This document shows, piece after piece, positions 34,762 through 43,257 of a stretch of 64,000 nt of DNA. Position 1 is the first letter of the stretch, and each line of letters starts with the position of its first letter. Origin of the DNA: Pseudanabaena sp. UWO311 (lineage in GTDB: Bacteria; Cyanobacteriota; Cyanobacteriia; Pseudanabaenales; Pseudanabaenaceae); contig NZ_SJEE01000002.1 in NCBI RefSeq assembly GCF_006937785.1, forward strand, positions 248,001-312,000. The letters are read 5' to 3'. The position numbers and the translations under genes are program-made. Below the pieces are notes generated by a model. The model did no database searches, was not told where the DNA came from, and saw only the letters and a program-made list of their open reading frames with translations.

Positions 34762-34801
34762 AATATTTTTAGATTGACTAATGTTAAATATCGTTCAACC
34801 C

Positions 34802-35068
34802 TTACTGATCTAGGATCGCATCATAATCGCTATGTGTGCCAATCCAAAACCATACAATACCTTCTGGCTTTTCGAGTCCAAGTGCTCGATAATTATCGGT
34901 GATCCTCACAGACCATAATTTTTTACGCTTGCCAACTTTCTTAAAGTGAAGCGATGGATGTAAAGGATTGTTTTTCAACAATTCATAATTTTTATCGGCG
35001 AGTGCTTGGATGTCTTTGGGAAGTTTGTTATATGCTTGCCAAAATCTAGGCAGAGTCAGGTGATTCAT
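34802..35068 (-). CDS. RelE/HigB-like toxin
   Basis: An 88-residue protein with the RelE-superfamily pattern: FWQAYNKLPKDIQALADK helices, then LHFKKVGKRKKLWSVRITDNYRALGL strands and a final WIGTHSDYD. It would cleave mRNA at the ribosome. ATG 35068 overlaps the antitoxin stop by 4 nt. Confidence 0.83.
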   Translation of the reverse strand: MNHLTLPRFWQAYNKLPKDIQALADKNYELLKNNPLHPSLHFKKVGKRKKLWSVRITDNYRALGLEKPEGIVWFWIGTHSDYDAILDQ

Positions 35069-35262
35069 AAACTTTTGGCTAGCCCTGCTTCATACTCGCT
35101 ATCAATCTCATCTAATAATTGATCGAGCTTTCCAGAATCAAGATCTTCTTCTATTTGCTGATCCCATATTTGCTCATGGTAATCTATCAGCCATGTTGTT
35201 AGGTTAGCTAATTCCTTAACAGATAGCTTTTTTATCGCTGTTTCAAGTTCTTGAATACTCAT
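35065..35262 (-). CDS. Antitoxin of the RelE-like pair
   Basis: A 65-residue helical, acidic protein (SIQELETAIKKLSVKELANLTTWL, then DSGKLDQLLDEIDSEYEAG). This is the common cyanobacterial small antitoxin type with a leucine-rich N-terminal helix and an acidic neutralising tail. It overlaps the toxin gene (ATGA). Confidence 0.78.
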   Translation of the reverse strand: MSIQELETAIKKLSVKELANLTTWLIDYHEQIWDQQIEEDLDSGKLDQLLDEIDSEYEAGLAKSL

Positions 35263-35452
35263 AGTTTTTTGCCAATAAGTTATAACTACTATATCAAAGC
35301 TAGAATCTCAGTAATATGTTAGCTTTACCTTAACTTACCACCTTTCAAGAAATCTACTAAACATGCAAAGTTAATTTCAGGTGATTTAGTCTAATTTTTC
35401 TCGGATGTCGCTACAATGAATAGAAAATTAAGTTTATTAGTGTAAAGCAGCT

Positions 35453-36769
35453 ATGCATATAGAAAAGTTGCGGATGCAAAACTTTAGGGGATTCAAAGAT
35501 ATCACTATAGATTTTCCATCAAATCTTGCTGTTTTTATTGGTGTGAATGGCTCAGGCAAATCAAGTGTTATAGATTGTTTAGACAACTTATTATTTGAGC
35601 TAATTCATCCATTAATGCGTAGTATTAGAAATGCAAAGAACTCCGATGCTTGGGGTATGAACGGCTTTGGAGAAAATGACATTTCCAACGGTTTTCAAGA
35701 AACCATAAATGAATTAACAATTTCCTATTCAGAATTTAACCAAGCATTTTCTAGAGATATTAAACTACTATACTGTTTCGCCTATCCTTCAAGTAGTGAA
35801 GAACCTCAAAAGGACTTTCAACGTAGCAACTTGAGTGATGTAGAAAGTTTTAAAATATTTATTAGTAGTCAAATAAATAACAATCCTAACAAAAGTATTC
35901 CAATTTTTGTTTGTTATTCTACTAAAAGATCTGTTACAAGCTACAGGCTTTCTGGGAATGATCCTTTGTCTCCCAATGTAGCTAAATTATCGCAAATTCA
36001 CTGTTACACAGATGCTATTAATCAGTACAGTATTGATTTTGCAACTTTTTTCGGATGGTTTAAAAATAACGAAGATTTAGAACAGGAGATAAGACTAGAT
36101 GGTAATCTTGATTATCAAGACTATCAATTGAATTTAGTTAGGGAAGCAGTTACATCAATATTACCTGATTATACAGACCTCAAGGTTAAGCGATCGCGTA
36201 TGCAGATTGTCCTTAAAAAGCAAGATCATGAGCTAGTGTTTAATCAGCTTTCTGATGGCGAGAAAAATCTGTTGGTGATGGTCGCTGATATTGCGAGAAG
36301 ATTGGCGATCGCTAATCCAAATCCTACAAAAAATGCATTAGAAGGTGAAGGAATTATTCTAATTGATGAAATCGAATTACATTTACATCCTCAATGGCAA
36401 CGCGATATTATTTCACGCCTTACCAGTACTTTTCCTAACTGTCAGTTTATTGTGACAACCCACTCTCCTCAAGTTCTTAGCAACGTCAAAAAAGAAAACG
36501 TATTCATTGTTGAAGATTTTCAAGTATATCCTGCTGATGCCTATACCTTTGGACGTGATAGCAACTCAATTTTATCGGAATTAATGGGGGTTGCCGAAAG
36601 ACCTATAGAAATTCAGGAGAAACTAACAGAATGCCTCTATAAAATCGATGATGGTCAAATCGAAGAAGCCAAAATATTGCTTCGTGAATTGTCTGACTTA
36701 CTTGGTCATAACGACTCAGAAATTGTTAAGGCAAACACTCTGATTAGTTTTCTGTCTAAGGTGAAATGA
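35453..36769 (+). CDS. ptuA: Septu-like ATPase (PtuA family)
   Basis: A 438-residue SMC/OLD-type ATPase: MHIEKLRMQNFRGFKDI start, Walker A GVNGSGKSS at 30-38, signature QLSDGEKN near 265, Walker B IILIDEIELHLHPQWQ near 303 and VTTHSPQVL near 338. The next gene is an HNH nuclease overlapping by 4 nt. An ATPase of this class with a TIGR02646-like HNH protein is the Septu anti-phage system and is also the effector pair of some retrons; no reverse transcriptase is seen here. Confidence 0.85.
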   Translation: MHIEKLRMQNFRGFKDITIDFPSNLAVFIGVNGSGKSSVIDCLDNLLFELIHPLMRSIRNAKNSDAWGMNGFGENDISNGFQETINELTISYSEFNQAFSRDIKLLYCFAYPSSSEEPQKDFQRSNLSDVESFKIFISSQINNNPNKSIPIFVCYSTKRSVTSYRLSGNDPLSPNVAKLSQIHCYTDAINQYSIDFATFFGWFKNNEDLEQEIRLDGNLDYQDYQLNLVREAVTSILPDYTDLKVKRSRMQIVLKKQDHELVFNQLSDGEKNLLVMVADIARRLAIANPNPTKNALEGEGIILIDEIELHLHPQWQRDIISRLTSTFPNCQFIVTTHSPQVLSNVKKENVFIVEDFQVYPADAYTFGRDSNSILSELMGVAERPIEIQEKLTECLYKIDDGQIEEAKILLRELSDLLGHNDSEIVKANTLISFLSKVK

Positions 36770-37407
36770 AAAAGATCATTAAACAATCAGAGCCAAGATC
36801 TCTTGTAGAACATCGGGCAAAACAACGTGCAAATGAAAATGCCGACTATGACAACTATTCAGACAAAGATAACCTCAGAGACTATTTACTAAAAGAGCAA
36901 GGATATATCTGTTGCTACTGTATGAGCCGCATCAAATTAGATGAAATGAAAATAGAACATTGGCAACCTCAAACCAAATACTTATCTCAGCAACTCGACT
37001 ATAAAAATTTGCTTGGTGCTTGTATTGGCAATCAAGGAGCACGTCCTCAAAACCAACATTGTGACACCAAAAAAGGAGATAGCGAAATCATTATCAATCC
37101 AATCGAAGGCGATAAAAATTGTGAAAACTTAGTCAAATATCGTCCTGACGGTAAAATTTATTCCGATGATATATCTATCAATCATGACTTGAATGAAACT
37201 TTAAATTTAAATCTTGGTTTTTTGAAGAAAAATCGTAAAGATGCCCTTGATGTCGTAATTCGGAAACTTGACGAGAAATTTTCAAATAAAACTTGGGCTA
37301 AAATCACCGTGCAGAGAGAAATAGAAAAATTGAATACAAAAGATGAAAATGGATTTTTCGATGTGTATTGTCAATTTATAATTTCGTTCCTGAAATCAAA
37401 GTTATAG
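36766..37407 (+). CDS. ptuB: HNH endonuclease (PtuB/TIGR02646-like)
   Basis: A 213-residue protein. The N-terminal part has the family pattern EHRAKQRANENADYDNY, then CCYCMSRIKLDEMKIEHWQPQ (zinc cysteines plus the H of HNH), YKNLLGACIGN and HCDTKKGD. This matches the retron/Septu-associated HNH family. ATG 36766 overlaps the ATPase TGA. It is expected to cut nucleic acid on activation by the ATPase. Confidence 0.87.
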   Translation: MKKIIKQSEPRSLVEHRAKQRANENADYDNYSDKDNLRDYLLKEQGYICCYCMSRIKLDEMKIEHWQPQTKYLSQQLDYKNLLGACIGNQGARPQNQHCDTKKGDSEIIINPIEGDKNCENLVKYRPDGKIYSDDISINHDLNETLNLNLGFLKKNRKDALDVVIRKLDEKFSNKTWAKITVQREIEKLNTKDENGFFDVYCQFIISFLKSKL

Positions 37408-37461
37408 CGATCGCTAATTAACGTGTAAGTTAATCGCTTCTCTACAAATTGTTCTTAAACA

Positions 37462-38091
37462 TCATTCATCGTTAATTCGCTTGATTGTAAAATCACTATT
37501 CCATTCCTGAGAATCAGGCTCATATACAGCCATGATTTTAATCAATGGACTGCTGGGATAGCTACATTGCACATGAATAGTTCGTCCAGCACTAGTCAAG
37601 CCACAAATCAGATAACTAGGCTCATCGTTATCATTTGGGTAATCTTCAATGATTTGACCATTTGCGATCGCCTCTATAATCTCATTCAATTCGATCTGAC
37701 GAGAGTTTAGCTGATGGACAGTATTTTCAGAAAGCTCAAACTGATCACTGGTAATTTTGCGCTGAATATCTTCAATTATGAGAGAGTAATCTTCTATTGG
37801 ATCTGGCTTGTAATTATTTACTAAACCTAAACGTTGACCAAGAAAACTAAAATATGTGTAAGCCGATCCATTAGTTGAATCAAACCAACGAGCTAACACA
37901 AAATCCCTAAATCCATCATCGCGATCGTCCCCAAAAGTTAGAGCAAGATTTTTTTCTGCTCGACGCGCTATTTGAACCGATGTCATCTGGCAAAGAATTA
38001 TCTGAATAACTAGAGGAGAGCCTAAACGGGAAAAGAAAGATAAAGTAAACCAAATTAACAGTAAAGTTATTGGCTCAATGGACTTTTTCAT
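37462..38091 (-). CDS. Membrane-anchored DUF4258-like protein
   Basis: A 209-residue protein with an N-terminal hydrophobic segment (about 7-34) and a C-terminal region (about 120-205) of DUF4258 type: QLNSRQIELNEIIEAIANGQIIEDYPNDND, YLICGLTSAGRTIHVQC and MAVYEPDSQEW. DUF4258 is a RelE/BrnT-like fold usually seen as a free-standing toxin-like protein. The membrane anchor and middle region are unusual; function unknown. It converges with the Septu-like operon. Confidence 0.6.
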   Translation of the reverse strand: MKKSIEPITLLLIWFTLSFFSRLGSPLVIQIILCQMTSVQIARRAEKNLALTFGDDRDDGFRDFVLARWFDSTNGSAYTYFSFLGQRLGLVNNYKPDPIEDYSLIIEDIQRKITSDQFELSENTVHQLNSRQIELNEIIEAIANGQIIEDYPNDNDEPSYLICGLTSAGRTIHVQCSYPSSPLIKIMAVYEPDSQEWNSDFTIKRINDE

Positions 38092-38263
38092 AAACTATGT
38101 CCAACCCGATAGTTTTTAGTCGGATTTTAGCTTAACAGTAAACAATTGACTAATATATCTAGACACACTTCAGCAATGCACTAACAGCTTTAGAAAAGCT
38201 TCAAATTAGACTAACAATTAAATTCTTTAGAGCTTTATGACTAAGGTGCGATCGCCTAAAAGC

Positions 38264-38269
38264 TATAAT
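38264..38269 (+). promoter_or_regulatory. -10-like box upstream of chlG
   Basis: TATAAT lies 29 nt before the chlG start. No clear -35 at 17 bp. Best promoter candidate in 38092-38298, which otherwise holds no gene. Confidence 0.35.
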
Positions 38270-38298
38270 CAACCGCAAGTCTATAAATTTTTGTAAAT

Positions 38299-39285
38299 AT
38301 GTCGTCTCCAACCCCTGACGTACCAGCGAGCGAGTCTCGCGAAGCCCGTACCCGCCAAATGCTCGGAATGAAAGGTGCGGACGTACAAGGCGCTTCAATC
38401 TGGAAGATCCGCCTGCAACTGATGAAACCAATTACATGGATACCCCTGATGTGGGGTGTACTCTGTGGCGCAGCCTCCTCTGGCGACTTTACTTGGTCGA
38501 TTGAAAACGTATTTCGATCGCTACTTTGTATGCTCATGTCAGGCCCCCTACTGACAGGCTATACCCAGACCATTAACGATTACTACGATCGCGAAATTGA
38601 CGCAATTAACGAGCCATATCGTCCGATTCCATCGGGAGCAATTTCCCTTAAGCAAGTCATTGCTCAGATTTGGATTTTGTGGCTGGGGGGCATTGCTGTA
38701 GCAGCAATTCTCGATGTCACCGCAGGTCATGCAGACTTTATCATGACAAAATTAGCGCTTGGTGGTTCATTGGTTGCCTATATCTACTCTGCGCCACCTT
38801 TGAAGCTCAAGCAAAATGGTTGGCTCGGAAACTATGCCCTCGGAGCCAGCTATATTGCTCTACCTTGGTGGGCTGGTCATGCACTTTACGGGACTCTAAA
38901 CTGGACTGTAGTAGCCGTTACCCTGTTCTATAGCCTTGCGGGTTTAGGTATTGCTGTCGTCAATGACTTCAAAAGTGTCGAAGGCGATCGCGAATTAGGA
39001 TTGAAGTCTTTACCCGTAATGTTTGGCGTGCAGAATGCGGCGTTGATATCGGCAACTGCGATCGATGTGTTCCAAATTGGCATCGCTGTTTATTTGGTCA
39101 CTGTTGGTGAACAACTATTAGCTAGTTTAATCGTGCTGTTAGTAATTCCCCAGATTACATTTCAAGACATGTATTTCTTGCGCGATCCGCTCAAGAATGA
39201 CGTGAAATATCAAGCCAGCGCTCAACCATTCCTTGTGATTGGGATGTTAGTTGCTGGTATCGCCATGGGACATGCAGGTATCTAA
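38299..39285 (+). CDS. chlG: Chlorophyll synthase
   Basis: A 328-residue UbiA-family prenyltransferase that esterifies chlorophyllide a with phytyl or geranylgeranyl diphosphate. The motif NDYYDREIDAINEPYRPIPSG near 92-112 is the chlorophyll-synthase form of the first Asp-rich site; NDFKSVEGDRELGLKSLPV near 222 is the second. About eight membrane segments. It ends in a perfect hairpin that includes the stop codon. Confidence 0.96.
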   Translation: MSSPTPDVPASESREARTRQMLGMKGADVQGASIWKIRLQLMKPITWIPLMWGVLCGAASSGDFTWSIENVFRSLLCMLMSGPLLTGYTQTINDYYDREIDAINEPYRPIPSGAISLKQVIAQIWILWLGGIAVAAILDVTAGHADFIMTKLALGGSLVAYIYSAPPLKLKQNGWLGNYALGASYIALPWWAGHALYGTLNWTVVAVTLFYSLAGLGIAVVNDFKSVEGDRELGLKSLPVMFGVQNAALISATAIDVFQIGIAVYLVTVGEQLLASLIVLLVIPQITFQDMYFLRDPLKNDVKYQASAQPFLVIGMLVAGIAMGHAGI

Positions 39286-39324
39286 AACAAAAAGGTGGAG
39301 CTTTGCTCCACCTTTTTGTTTTAG
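39282..39324. terminator. Perfect 20-bp terminator over the chlG stop
   Basis: CTAAAACAAAAAGGTGGAGC (39282-39301) and its exact complement (39305-39324) with TTT loop. The chlG TAA is inside the left arm. Confidence 0.82.
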
Positions 39325-39421
39325 GGAAATAGCTCCTACAGGGTGATTTAGTGATGATCAATGTTGTCTATCATCTATATGCAAAGAGAACCGAAACGTC
39401 AGCGAGAATTTGCCAATATTC

Positions 39422-40693
39422 ATGATTAAACATAAATTCCGAAGACAGCAATTGTCGAATAACCTATTAGATAAATCATTGAGCAAGGGCTTAGTCGCTG
39501 TAATCGGTGCGTTGTTAGTTTCTTGCTCTGCTAATGCTCCTAAAGGTAACGGATTTGGCGCTGTTCCTGTGCCGATCGCCTCTGTAGAATCAGGGACAGT
39601 CACCGATAGCTCCGATTATGTCGCCAATTTGCAGTCGCGCCAATCAGTGACTCTACAACCACGAGTCGATGGATATATCCAAGAGATCTATGTCAAAGCA
39701 GGCGATCGGGTAGAAGCTGGTGCGCCAATTTTACGAATTGATCCAGCTAAACAGCAAGCAGTTGTGCAGCGATCGGTTGCCGCAGTGGCAACTTCTCAGG
39801 CAGATTTTGAAAGTGCTAGGGCGACCCTTGTGCAATTACGCGCCCGTAAAGAATCGATTTTATCCAGTGTTGATTTTAATCAAAAGGAATTTAGTCGCTT
39901 TACTAAATTGACAGAACAGGGTGCGACGACAAAACAAAAGCTTGACGAAGTTGCGAATAATTTGAGAAATGCAAGAGCTGAACTTGGTCAGATCGATGCT
40001 CAGATGAATGCTCAACAAGCAAGTATTAATAGTGCGGCTACAAGGATTGAAGAAACTCGTGCTAGTGCTGTGCAGGAAGAAGTACAGCTAGATTTCTATA
40101 CGGTAACAGCTCCTTTTGCGGGTATTGTTGGTGATATTCCGATTAAAGTTGGAGACAATGTTAGTAGCACAACCCAACTAACGACTGTAACTCAAAATCA
40201 AGTATTAGAAGTTCAGATTTCGGTTCCCGTTGAGAATGCTCCTCGCTTAAAAATGGGAATGCCTGTGGAGTTGTTAGACGCTCAAGATAAGCCTCTTGTT
40301 AAAGGAAATGTCGCTTTTATTTCCCCGAATATTAATCCTCAAAGCCAGTCGGTTTTGGTAAAAGCTAATTTTAATAATGGAACTAATCAACTCAAAGCTA
40401 ATCAGTTTGTGAGAGCAAGATTGATATGGGCTTCTCGTGCTGGTGTACTAGTGCCAACTTCGGCAATTTCCCGTCTTGGAGGTCAAGATTTTATCTTTGT
40501 TGCAGAGCCTAGTCCTACAGATGGAAAATCTCTAATTGCTAATCAAAAACCAGTTAAGCTTGGGAAAATCACTGGCAATAAACAAGAGGTATTAGAAGGG
40601 TTAAACCCTAAAGATCAGATTGTCGTTGCAGGTATTCTCCAATTACGGAATGGAGCACCGATCATGCCATTACCTGATGCTCCTAAGAAATAA
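39422..40693 (+). CDS. RND-type efflux adaptor lipoprotein
   Basis: A 423-residue AcrA/MexA-like adaptor. The N-terminal signal ends in a lipobox ALLVSC, predicting a lipid-anchored periplasmic protein. A barrel-sandwich domain (LQPRVDGYIQEIYVKAGDRVEAGAPI near 85-110 and APFAGIVGDIPIKVGDNV near 235), a helical hairpin between, and a C-terminal barrel are visible. ATG 39422 is preferred to a TTG 12 nt upstream. No RND pump gene follows, so the partner is elsewhere. Confidence 0.88.
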   Translation: MIKHKFRRQQLSNNLLDKSLSKGLVAVIGALLVSCSANAPKGNGFGAVPVPIASVESGTVTDSSDYVANLQSRQSVTLQPRVDGYIQEIYVKAGDRVEAGAPILRIDPAKQQAVVQRSVAAVATSQADFESARATLVQLRARKESILSSVDFNQKEFSRFTKLTEQGATTKQKLDEVANNLRNARAELGQIDAQMNAQQASINSAATRIEETRASAVQEEVQLDFYTVTAPFAGIVGDIPIKVGDNVSSTTQLTTVTQNQVLEVQISVPVENAPRLKMGMPVELLDAQDKPLVKGNVAFISPNINPQSQSVLVKANFNNGTNQLKANQFVRARLIWASRAGVLVPTSAISRLGGQDFIFVAEPSPTDGKSLIANQKPVKLGKITGNKQEVLEGLNPKDQIVVAGILQLRNGAPIMPLPDAPKK

Positions 40694-40730
40694 AAAAAAG
40701 CCTCGCACTACGAGGCTTTTTTTATTTCTT
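40685..40730. terminator. Terminator of the RND adaptor gene
   Basis: AAGAAATAAAAAAAAGCCTCG and CGAGGCTTTTTTTATTTCTT form a 20-bp stem with CACTA loop that includes the stop codon. Confidence 0.82.
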
Positions 40731-40767
40731 AACTGATGCTACGTGGAACGAGATGGTAGACCTCTTG

Positions 40768-40880
40768 CTGCTAGCGCGGCAGGGCAACCACGGGGGGGAT
40801 TGCCCCTACCACAAAATTTAGAGGTTACCGTAGGGGCTGCGCCCCCGTGCCAGCCCTAGACCTATGCTATGACAGGAATT
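40768..40880. repeat. Dispersed repeat C, copy 2 (inverted)
   Basis: CTCTTGCTGCTAGC, CCACGGGGGGGATTGCCCCTAC, GTAGGGGCTGCGCCCCCGTGCCAGCCC and CTATG.CAGGAATTC are the reverse complement of the element at 28335-28475. A small AAAGTGAC/GTCACTTT hairpin follows at 40927-40951. No gene is seen in 40694-40963. Confidence 0.7.
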
Positions 40881-40963
40881 CTTTCCACATAATATCAGTT
40901 CTTAAAAAACTTAAAGCTTCAAGAGGCAAAGTGACCGTATAGCAGTCACTTTGGACTTTAGTT

Positions 40964-43132
40964 TTAGAACTTAGATGAGGCATTGATATTATTAGGCTGT
41001 TCTAAGGCTGTAATCTGTTGTTGTATTGAAGGAGAATACAACCGCAGATAGTTCCAATAGTTACCTAAAACCTTGGACACATAATCTCTAGTCTCATCGT
41101 AGGGAATATTATTCACAAACTCATCAGGATCTCCCAAGCCTCTTGATTCTACCCATCTACCGATCGCACCAGGGCCTGCATTATAGCTAGCAACTGCAAG
41201 CATGGAGTTATCACTAAAGCGGCTGTGAGTATAGTCCAGATACCAAGTTCCAAAATTGATATTATCTTCAGGTCTATCCAGATTATAGCTATTCACTCCC
41301 TTTTTGCTAGCAATCCATGAGCCTGTATCTGGCATAATTTGCATCAGACCGATCGCCCCTGAACGTGAACGAATTTGAGCTTCAAATCGAGACTCTTGAC
41401 GCATCAAACCAATGACGAGAGCTGGAGAGAGTTTGCGATCGCGAGACCAGTTTGAGATGATATCCCAGTAATGAAACGGATAGAGTGAGTGTATATATGC
41501 GGGATGCTGCTTGAGTTGGGCAATTTCGGCTTTTTGAGAATTGGGAACATCAATCCAATTTAAGCTTTCTAGAGTTTTAATTCCAATCAAGTTATCTAGA
41601 TTAGCAACACGCAAAACACCATCAGTAAAGATTTCCTTTGGTTCAAGATTTCGCTTACCACGCAATTCTGTCAACCATTGAGATTGCGCATCACGATCTA
41701 GTCCGAGAATATATAACTCTTGTAGTTTCGCCGAACCTGCTGGCAAAGATACCCTAGCACTAGGTATTGCGATCGCTGGTGCAACGTAACGTGCTGTAGT
41801 GAAGGTTCCCACATTCCATCCAAGAGAACTCGCCGATCGCCACGCGAAATAGGAATCAGGGTGTTGACGAATCGCAAACTCAAAAAACTTCTTAGCTTTA
41901 GCTTTATCGCCAATTTGATTAGCCCATTTACCTGCCCAGAAGCTCGCTTCGGCTGCGGAGGTACTGTCAGGACTATTGGCTATCAATGCATCAACCGTGG
42001 CGATCGCATTCTTGATCTGTCCGCCACGCCCTTGACCTTTAGCAATACGCCAACGCAATTCGCCAGCATCATTACTACTGCCATAGCGACTTATCAATAA
42101 ATTACGAACGTCGCTTGCGGATTTGGGGCTATCTAGTTTATCTTGCAAGATGGCAGCCTTAATGCCTAGGGCTTCGCCTGCGGTATCAGGATAGCTTGTT
42201 ACAATGCGATCGGTTGCCGCGATCGCCGCTTCAGGCGAGTCAATCTGCGTAATCCGAATTAGAGCGCGAGGAGCTTGGGGGCTTTGAGGAAATTGCTGGA
42301 CAACGCGGTTATAAGCTGCGATCGCGTTGTCGAATTGTTTGCCACGATGCAGGCTACGAGCGTAATTGTATGCAGTTATAGGATTTACAGTTGCACGAGC
42401 GTAGGCATTGGCAGCTCTGCCAAATTCAAACTTATTGTAATAGCCATCAGCGATCGCCCACCATTGGTCTGATGTGAGTGATGGTGAACTAGCCACTAGA
42501 CGATTTAAAATCGGGACAATCTCTTTGTAATCACTAAAATAAGTCGCTAGATGCGCCATCAGATCAACTCGATTTGGATCTTGGGCTAGTAGGCGCAGTG
42601 TGACTTCTTGCGATCGGGGATGAGCAGGAAATTTTTGTAAAAGCTGTTGATTTTGTCCTAACGCAAACATTGCTTCAGCAGATGCAGGACTATCAGGGAA
42701 CTTAGCTAACAGTTGCTCCCAAGTTGCTTTTGCTGCTTGGAGATCGCGCAGTTGGGTTTGAGCCTGTGCGCGTTTGAGCAAAACATAATCGGCTAAAACT
42801 GGATACTCTGTTTCCAATTTATCAAGAGCGGCGATCGCTTCGCGAGGCTTGCGGTTGTTGAGATGAATATCCGCAATTACTAAACGAGCACGAACACGAT
42901 TTGTATCGGTACTATCAGAATTTTGTTGTTTGGATTGAGTTTCTAATTTAGCAATCCTTTGATCAATAGGAGTATAAGTAAGTGGATCAAAGGATTGGCT
43001 GTCTCGGTTATTTCCTAGGCTTGCATTCAGAGTAATATCTGAGTCAGAAGAAGTGGTAATTAGTGGGGCGCTCGCTCCTGCTAATGTAGCACTGAGCATA
43101 AGCACGATAGACCAACGCATTAATTTTCTCAT
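40964..43132 (-). CDS. slt: Soluble lytic murein transglycosylase with TPR-like repeats
   Basis: A 722-residue exported protein: signal peptide (1-24, LMLSATLAGASA), a long helical TPR/superhelical region (about 60-530; for example KFPDSPASAEAMFALGQ) and a C-terminal SLT goose-lysozyme-like domain (about 555-700) with ALVIGLMRQESRFEAQ (catalytic Glu near 579), SRSGAIGLMQIMP and YNAGPGA. It cleaves peptidoglycan glycan strands to 1,6-anhydro ends. Lies downstream of sufD but separated by a terminator. Confidence 0.92.
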   Translation of the reverse strand: MRKLMRWSIVLMLSATLAGASAPLITTSSDSDITLNASLGNNRDSQSFDPLTYTPIDQRIAKLETQSKQQNSDSTDTNRVRARLVIADIHLNNRKPREAIAALDKLETEYPVLADYVLLKRAQAQTQLRDLQAAKATWEQLLAKFPDSPASAEAMFALGQNQQLLQKFPAHPRSQEVTLRLLAQDPNRVDLMAHLATYFSDYKEIVPILNRLVASSPSLTSDQWWAIADGYYNKFEFGRAANAYARATVNPITAYNYARSLHRGKQFDNAIAAYNRVVQQFPQSPQAPRALIRITQIDSPEAAIAATDRIVTSYPDTAGEALGIKAAILQDKLDSPKSASDVRNLLISRYGSSNDAGELRWRIAKGQGRGGQIKNAIATVDALIANSPDSTSAAEASFWAGKWANQIGDKAKAKKFFEFAIRQHPDSYFAWRSASSLGWNVGTFTTARYVAPAIAIPSARVSLPAGSAKLQELYILGLDRDAQSQWLTELRGKRNLEPKEIFTDGVLRVANLDNLIGIKTLESLNWIDVPNSQKAEIAQLKQHPAYIHSLYPFHYWDIISNWSRDRKLSPALVIGLMRQESRFEAQIRSRSGAIGLMQIMPDTGSWIASKKGVNSYNLDRPEDNINFGTWYLDYTHSRFSDNSMLAVASYNAGPGAIGRWVESRGLGDPDEFVNNIPYDETRDYVSKVLGNYWNYLRLYSPSIQQQITALEQPNNINASSKF

Positions 43133-43210
43133 CCCGATACATTCTTGATGTTCAGCATCCTAACATTTTTCACACGATGACTTATAGCATTTTTAGCGAA
43201 GTATAGAGGA

Positions 43211-43252
43211 AAAAAATAAGAGACGACGCAATTGCCTCGCCTCTTATTTTTT
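43211..43252 (-). terminator. Terminator of the sufCD transcript
   Basis: AAAAAATAAGAG and CTCTTATTTTTT enclose a partly paired GC-rich loop, just after the sufD stop on the minus strand. Confidence 0.72.
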
Positions 43253-43257
43253 AGGCT

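Noticed and set aside
35263..35452. Retron msr/msd RNA upstream of the Septu-like genes
   Set aside because: No reverse transcriptase gene in the window and no inverted-repeat pattern typical of msr-msd.
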